Source: Monilinia fructicola
Taxonomy: Eukaryota > Ascomycota > Leotiomycetes > Helotiales > Sclerotiniaceae
Length of the DNA: 64,000 nt
Assembly: GCA_008692225.1 (NCBI GenBank)
Contig: VICG01000001.1
Span: 4,131,501-4,195,500, forward strand
Reading direction: 5' to 3'
In this document: positions 60,728 through 64,000 of the stretch, piece after piece
Position numbering within the stretch: the stretch's first letter is position 1
How the letters are laid out: each line of letters opens with the position of its first letter
Notes under the pieces: model-generated
What the model saw: only the letters and a program-made list of their open reading frames with translations
Told to the model about the DNA's origin: nothing
Databases searched by the model: none
Program-made: the position numbers and the translations under genes

Positions 60728-63641
60728 TTTGAATGTCGTTGTGATATTTTCAAAGGGTGACGGGGAGGTATCAAGTCAACAGATCTTTGAAGTATATCAC
60801 GTAGGTAAGTTGTTGTAGTATACTAGGTAAGTTGTAGTATACTAGGTAAGTGGTAGTATACTAGGTAAGATTGCAAAAGGTTTGGCTATCAATTTCTTTG
60901 GTGGAGGAATATGGGAAATGCGAACAGTGAATATAAAATGTAAGATTAATCAAAGAAATTGCTCAAAGAGCCTGACCTACCTGCCGTACCTACCGGCATT
61001 GCCTCCAGACGATAGAACTCAAGTCATCAGATTCCAAGATTCATTACAAGGAAATCCAACCAGCGGCAACGAAGTTTGACTGCATCTTCTGGTGGTAGCG
61101 TTGTTCATTGGTCAGACCAAGTGTTTGAACCTATAAACTCTATACTTCTGCCCCTCCATCGTTCATGATAGTGTATGGAACGTCACGATGACCCAGTGCT
61201 GATAGCCTCCTGTCCGAAAGATAGTCATTGTTGCTTGCCTTACCTTACAGGGTATGATCCCCTGGCGATCAAATCGAGGAGATATCTATCTTCTCTACTA
61301 AGTATCGGTAATCGTAACGTAAACAGGATCCCAAGTGACTAAGGTTGAGGAGGTATGTTAAGGTTCAGACGAGTGATTAATGATATGACAATGATATGAC
61401 AATTACATTTGCATATCAATCTAAAGAGGCCATTCTGTATACCCATCTATCTAATTACACTATGATACAAACTTTGAAGTTCCTAAAATCTGTGTTGTAT
61501 AGGTATCTAGGCTTGTAGGTATAGCTGGAGAACTATACAAGTACGGAGTAGGTGTATGTATAGGTGCATGGACGTATAGCGCTAAGGAAGTAAGGAGATA
61601 CTGTCGATGGTAAAGTTCCACATGAAAAGTATCGGAGATATTCCAAGAGTCCAACAGAACGTTTGATGATCTGACATTTCCTGTTTATTGTCGTCTTGCA
61701 ATTAGTTGCACCATTACATACGGAGTACTGTCTGTATTAATTACTGTACAGTAGTTACACTCGCTTCTGCAGGACCTACTGACCGTACTGGTTGTATTGC
61801 CTAGGTAACCTTCCCCTGTGTAACATGACCTACTACCTAGTAAACAATCTACTCCGTAGGTACGCGCTACGACATGCTAATTACTGGACAGAGCAGCCCT
61901 CCCCCTTCATCCTTCGCCTGGGACATCTACTAGCCGGGATGGACAATCTTGGAGACAACAAATCAAACTAATAAGATACTAACTAATTCCATAGAAAAGG
62001 GTAATATGATGAGGATGAGGATGATGATGCCATGATGCCATGATGGTTACATAAGTCCAAATATCATCACTCCATGCTACTGTAGAGTATCCGTACCCAT
62101 CCATACCCATACCCATACCCGTATGTTCATACCTATTCCCCTCTCCCTTTGACCCGATTCTTGAATCCTTCAATGAATATCCTTAACGGTTAGTTCTATA
62201 TCCACTCGAGGCTTTTCAGTACTGTCTGCACAGTGCACACCGTACAACACAAAACATCCAAGCTTTTGTATGGTCGTACGGAGAAATGATGCCTTTCCCA
62301 ATTGTAACGTTGCTTTCAACAAACAGCAAAGTAACAGGAGTGTAACGGATTTTTCCTACGAACAACAATTGTACTGTACTGTCATTTGAAACCTAATACT
62401 GCAATATCTGTATTGCCACATACTGTCTAGTTTAGTCTAATCTAAGTTTAATCCTATACTAATCACAAATAATGGATTCCTCTTTCGTCTCTTTTGAGTC
62501 TTGAGTCTTGACTCATGGAAGATCTTGGAATTTCATCTGCATCTGCATCTATTCCTACTGTATTACCACTCCACTCTGTGCAAGTAAATCATCTACTGTA
62601 CAGAGTCATCCTCGCATTCATGTTAATGAAGATGGGGAAGCCACAATGCAGGGGCACATCTACCGTACCGTACTGTACAACCTTCCCATACCGTTCTCCG
62701 AATACTCAGTCTGTCAATCTGTTCCAAGGTTGTATCTAATATGCGTTGAGAATGGAGAGGCGGATCGAATTGGATCGAATTGCTTCTCCCTGAATGGTTC
62801 AATGCATTCATTCCATGGACTCCAGTCAGTTATTGATGAGATAAGTACAGTAGTAGGGGCCTATGCTGTAACTCTTTTCTAAATCGATCCTCCTCTCAAT
62901 GATGGGCAGTTGGATCCAATTCTATACTCTGTAGGAAATCGAATTGAGTTGAGAATACGATGCGATGTTACAACTGGGAACTTGCTACTCCGTGCAGTAC
63001 AGTAACTTATCAGTCATTCATTCCTACTATTGTACTTTAGCCTTAGCATGTCTGTGTGTATGTAGTGTAGTATCTTCTCATTCTTGGTCTAGAGTCTAAA
63101 ATCCTCTTCCTCATCCTATCGTTCATTTTGATTCACCGAGGAGCTATCTATCTTTGGGAGTGATTAACCAATGGTCACCATCACTTTCTCCATAAACTAT
63201 GGCGCAATAGTATCCCTTGAAGAGACCTCGGGAAGTAGCATTATGCCATTTTGTACGAGGTGGCTTTCTTCTAGATCCATTCGTTGTTTCGTGGTTACCA
63301 CAAATCTGCCGAAAATCTCCAACGTACATATTTTTACGAGCACGAGAGCATGAGACGAGGGTAAAAATCCTACAACTATAAACTTTACATCGGGTACGAC
63401 GATTTCTCTGCCGAACAGATCTCGCCTTTCCTCTTACATCCAATGAGTTCATTGTTCTTAGTCAATTGAAGTTAAACTTCGAATCCACCTTCCGGTTGTT
63501 TTTGTTTCAGTACTCTTCTCCATCTTATACTGATGTTGTGGGATGGAGCAAGCGGGCCAATATCAATACTACCCTAGCACTTTCGTATCTTAGCGTGTCA
63601 GTCTCCTCGAGGATTCTCTATATGTATGAGGTCCTCATACC
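60728..63641. promoter_or_regulatory. Shared 2.9-kb divergent promoter region of dam1 and hxk3
   Basis: No gene is supported here. It holds a 19-bp tandem repeat close to dam1 (60812-60869), four of the eleven ACGGAGTA/TACTCCGT motifs of the window (61543, 61720, 61850, 62986), and short TACTGTACAGTA-like palindromic words (61730-61750, 62370-62420). Function is inferred only from its position between two co-functional genes. Confidence 0.45.
60812..60869. repeat. Three tandem copies of a 19-bp GTTGTAGTATACTAGGTAA unit
   Basis: Three near-perfect units begin about 85 bp upstream of the dam1 ATG, each containing the palindrome-like core TAGTATACTA. Confidence 0.9.
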
Positions 63642-64000
63642 ATGCAGCCGTTCATCGCTGCCATGCTGAGGATACGTCAGGCTTTCTACGCCCTCTTCAT
63701 CAGATCTTGCCTCAAAACAAAGTCCATCTTGGAGATAGTTATCGAATTTTGGCTCTCACCGTTATCTTCATCACGCATCAAAGACGAAAATGTCGACGTC
63801 GAAGATTTCTGCACCGCGAAGGTCAAGAAGTTTTTAGATGAGGTAGAAGATGCCTTGGAGGTTTCTACAAAGAAGGGTTTCTTGGCGGCGTTATCAGATG
63901 GTCTGAGAAAAGAGTTCGCGGAGAGCTTATTGGCAAATCCACAAAATATGCTACCATCATACAATTACCAACTACCTAGCGGTCATGAGTGCGGAACGTA
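63642..64000 (+). CDS. hxk3: Hexokinase-family N-acetylglucosamine kinase (HXK3-like), 5' part only
   Basis: An open frame runs from the ATG at 63642 to the window edge without a stop (119 codons visible). It begins MQPFIAAMLRIRQAF with a hydrophobic N-terminal stretch. It then shows the hexokinase small-domain features KKFLDEVEDALEV, KKGFLAALSDGLRKEF, LLANPQNMLPSYNYQLPSG and HECGTY, just before where the phosphate-1 motif (LALDVGGST type) should start. In Trichoderma the HXK3 gene of the GlcNAc cluster encodes the GlcNAc kinase (first step), and the position here beside dam1 supports the same role. Catalytic residues lie beyond the window, so kinase competence cannot be judged. Confidence 0.85.
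   Translation, partial: MQPFIAAMLRIRQAFYALFIRSCLKTKSILEIVIEFWLSPLSSSRIKDENVDVEDFCTAKVKKFLDEVEDALEVSTKKGFLAALSDGLRKEFAESLLANPQNMLPSYNYQLPSGHECGT

Noticed and set aside
62248..62470. CACAAAA/CACAAAT words resembling the Ndt80-type middle sporulation element upstream of hxk3 and dam1
   Set aside because: Only the 7-base core matches; two or three are expected by chance over the two divergent promoters, so they do not show RON1 control.
62508..62882. 124-codon ORF in the dam1-hxk3 intergenic region
   Set aside because: No domain, no intron or homologous pattern, and it crosses repeat words typical of this promoter; not enough to call a gene.

Overview
This window is nuclear DNA from a filamentous ascomycete. 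The reasons are: short GT-AG introns (mostly 48-110 nt, often with a CTAAC or CTGAC branch site), pyrimidine-rich leaders, AT-rich intergenic DNA full of simple repeats, a Zn2Cys6-type regulator tail, a fungal 7TM rhodopsin-family protein, and a filamentous-fungus GlcNAc catabolic gene cluster. Base composition and protein flavour suggest Leotiomycetes (Helotiales, Sclerotiniaceae-like). That placement is inference, not proof.

Layout. 1-16.3 kb is a conserved block: the 3' end of a fungal transcription factor, a UBA-UAS-UIM-UBX protein (Ubx5/UBXN7 type), a GCKIII Ste20-like kinase, a CUE/zinc-finger/BTB protein, a mitochondrial DUF1640 protein (minus strand) and translation factor eIF2-gamma. 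16.3-32.5 kb is sparse and accessory: a decayed DDE transposon with perfect 29-bp inverted repeats, a 14-TM MFS exporter, a 7TM receptor-like protein (minus) and an FAD monooxygenase with a polytopic C-terminal domain. 32.5-48.5 kb holds two large housekeeping genes, clathrin heavy chain and pyruvate carboxylase, separated by 5.1 kb with no gene. 50.6 kb to the right edge is a GlcNAc catabolic cluster: a GH3-GNAT fusion (nag3, minus), GlcNAc-6-P deacetylase (dac1, plus), GlcN-6-P deaminase (dam1, minus) and the 5' end of a hexokinase-family GlcNAc kinase (hxk3, plus), which runs off the window.

How the genes work together. GlcNAc released from chitin is phosphorylated (hxk3), deacetylated (dac1) and deaminated/isomerised to fructose-6-P (dam1). 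nag3 may act on intracellular GlcNAc conjugates. nag3/dac1 and dam1/hxk3 are two divergent pairs, each over a 2.7-2.9 kb shared intergenic region. The usual partners ron1 (Ndt80-like regulator) and ngt1 (transporter) are not in the window and may lie beyond 64000.

Sequence quality. Most conserved genes, including essential ones (clathrin, eIF2-gamma), carry single-base indels, mostly in homopolymer runs. When these are allowed for, the reading frames close at normal family lengths. I treat them as sequencing or assembly errors rather than true pseudogenes, and give gene spans and exon borders on that basis.
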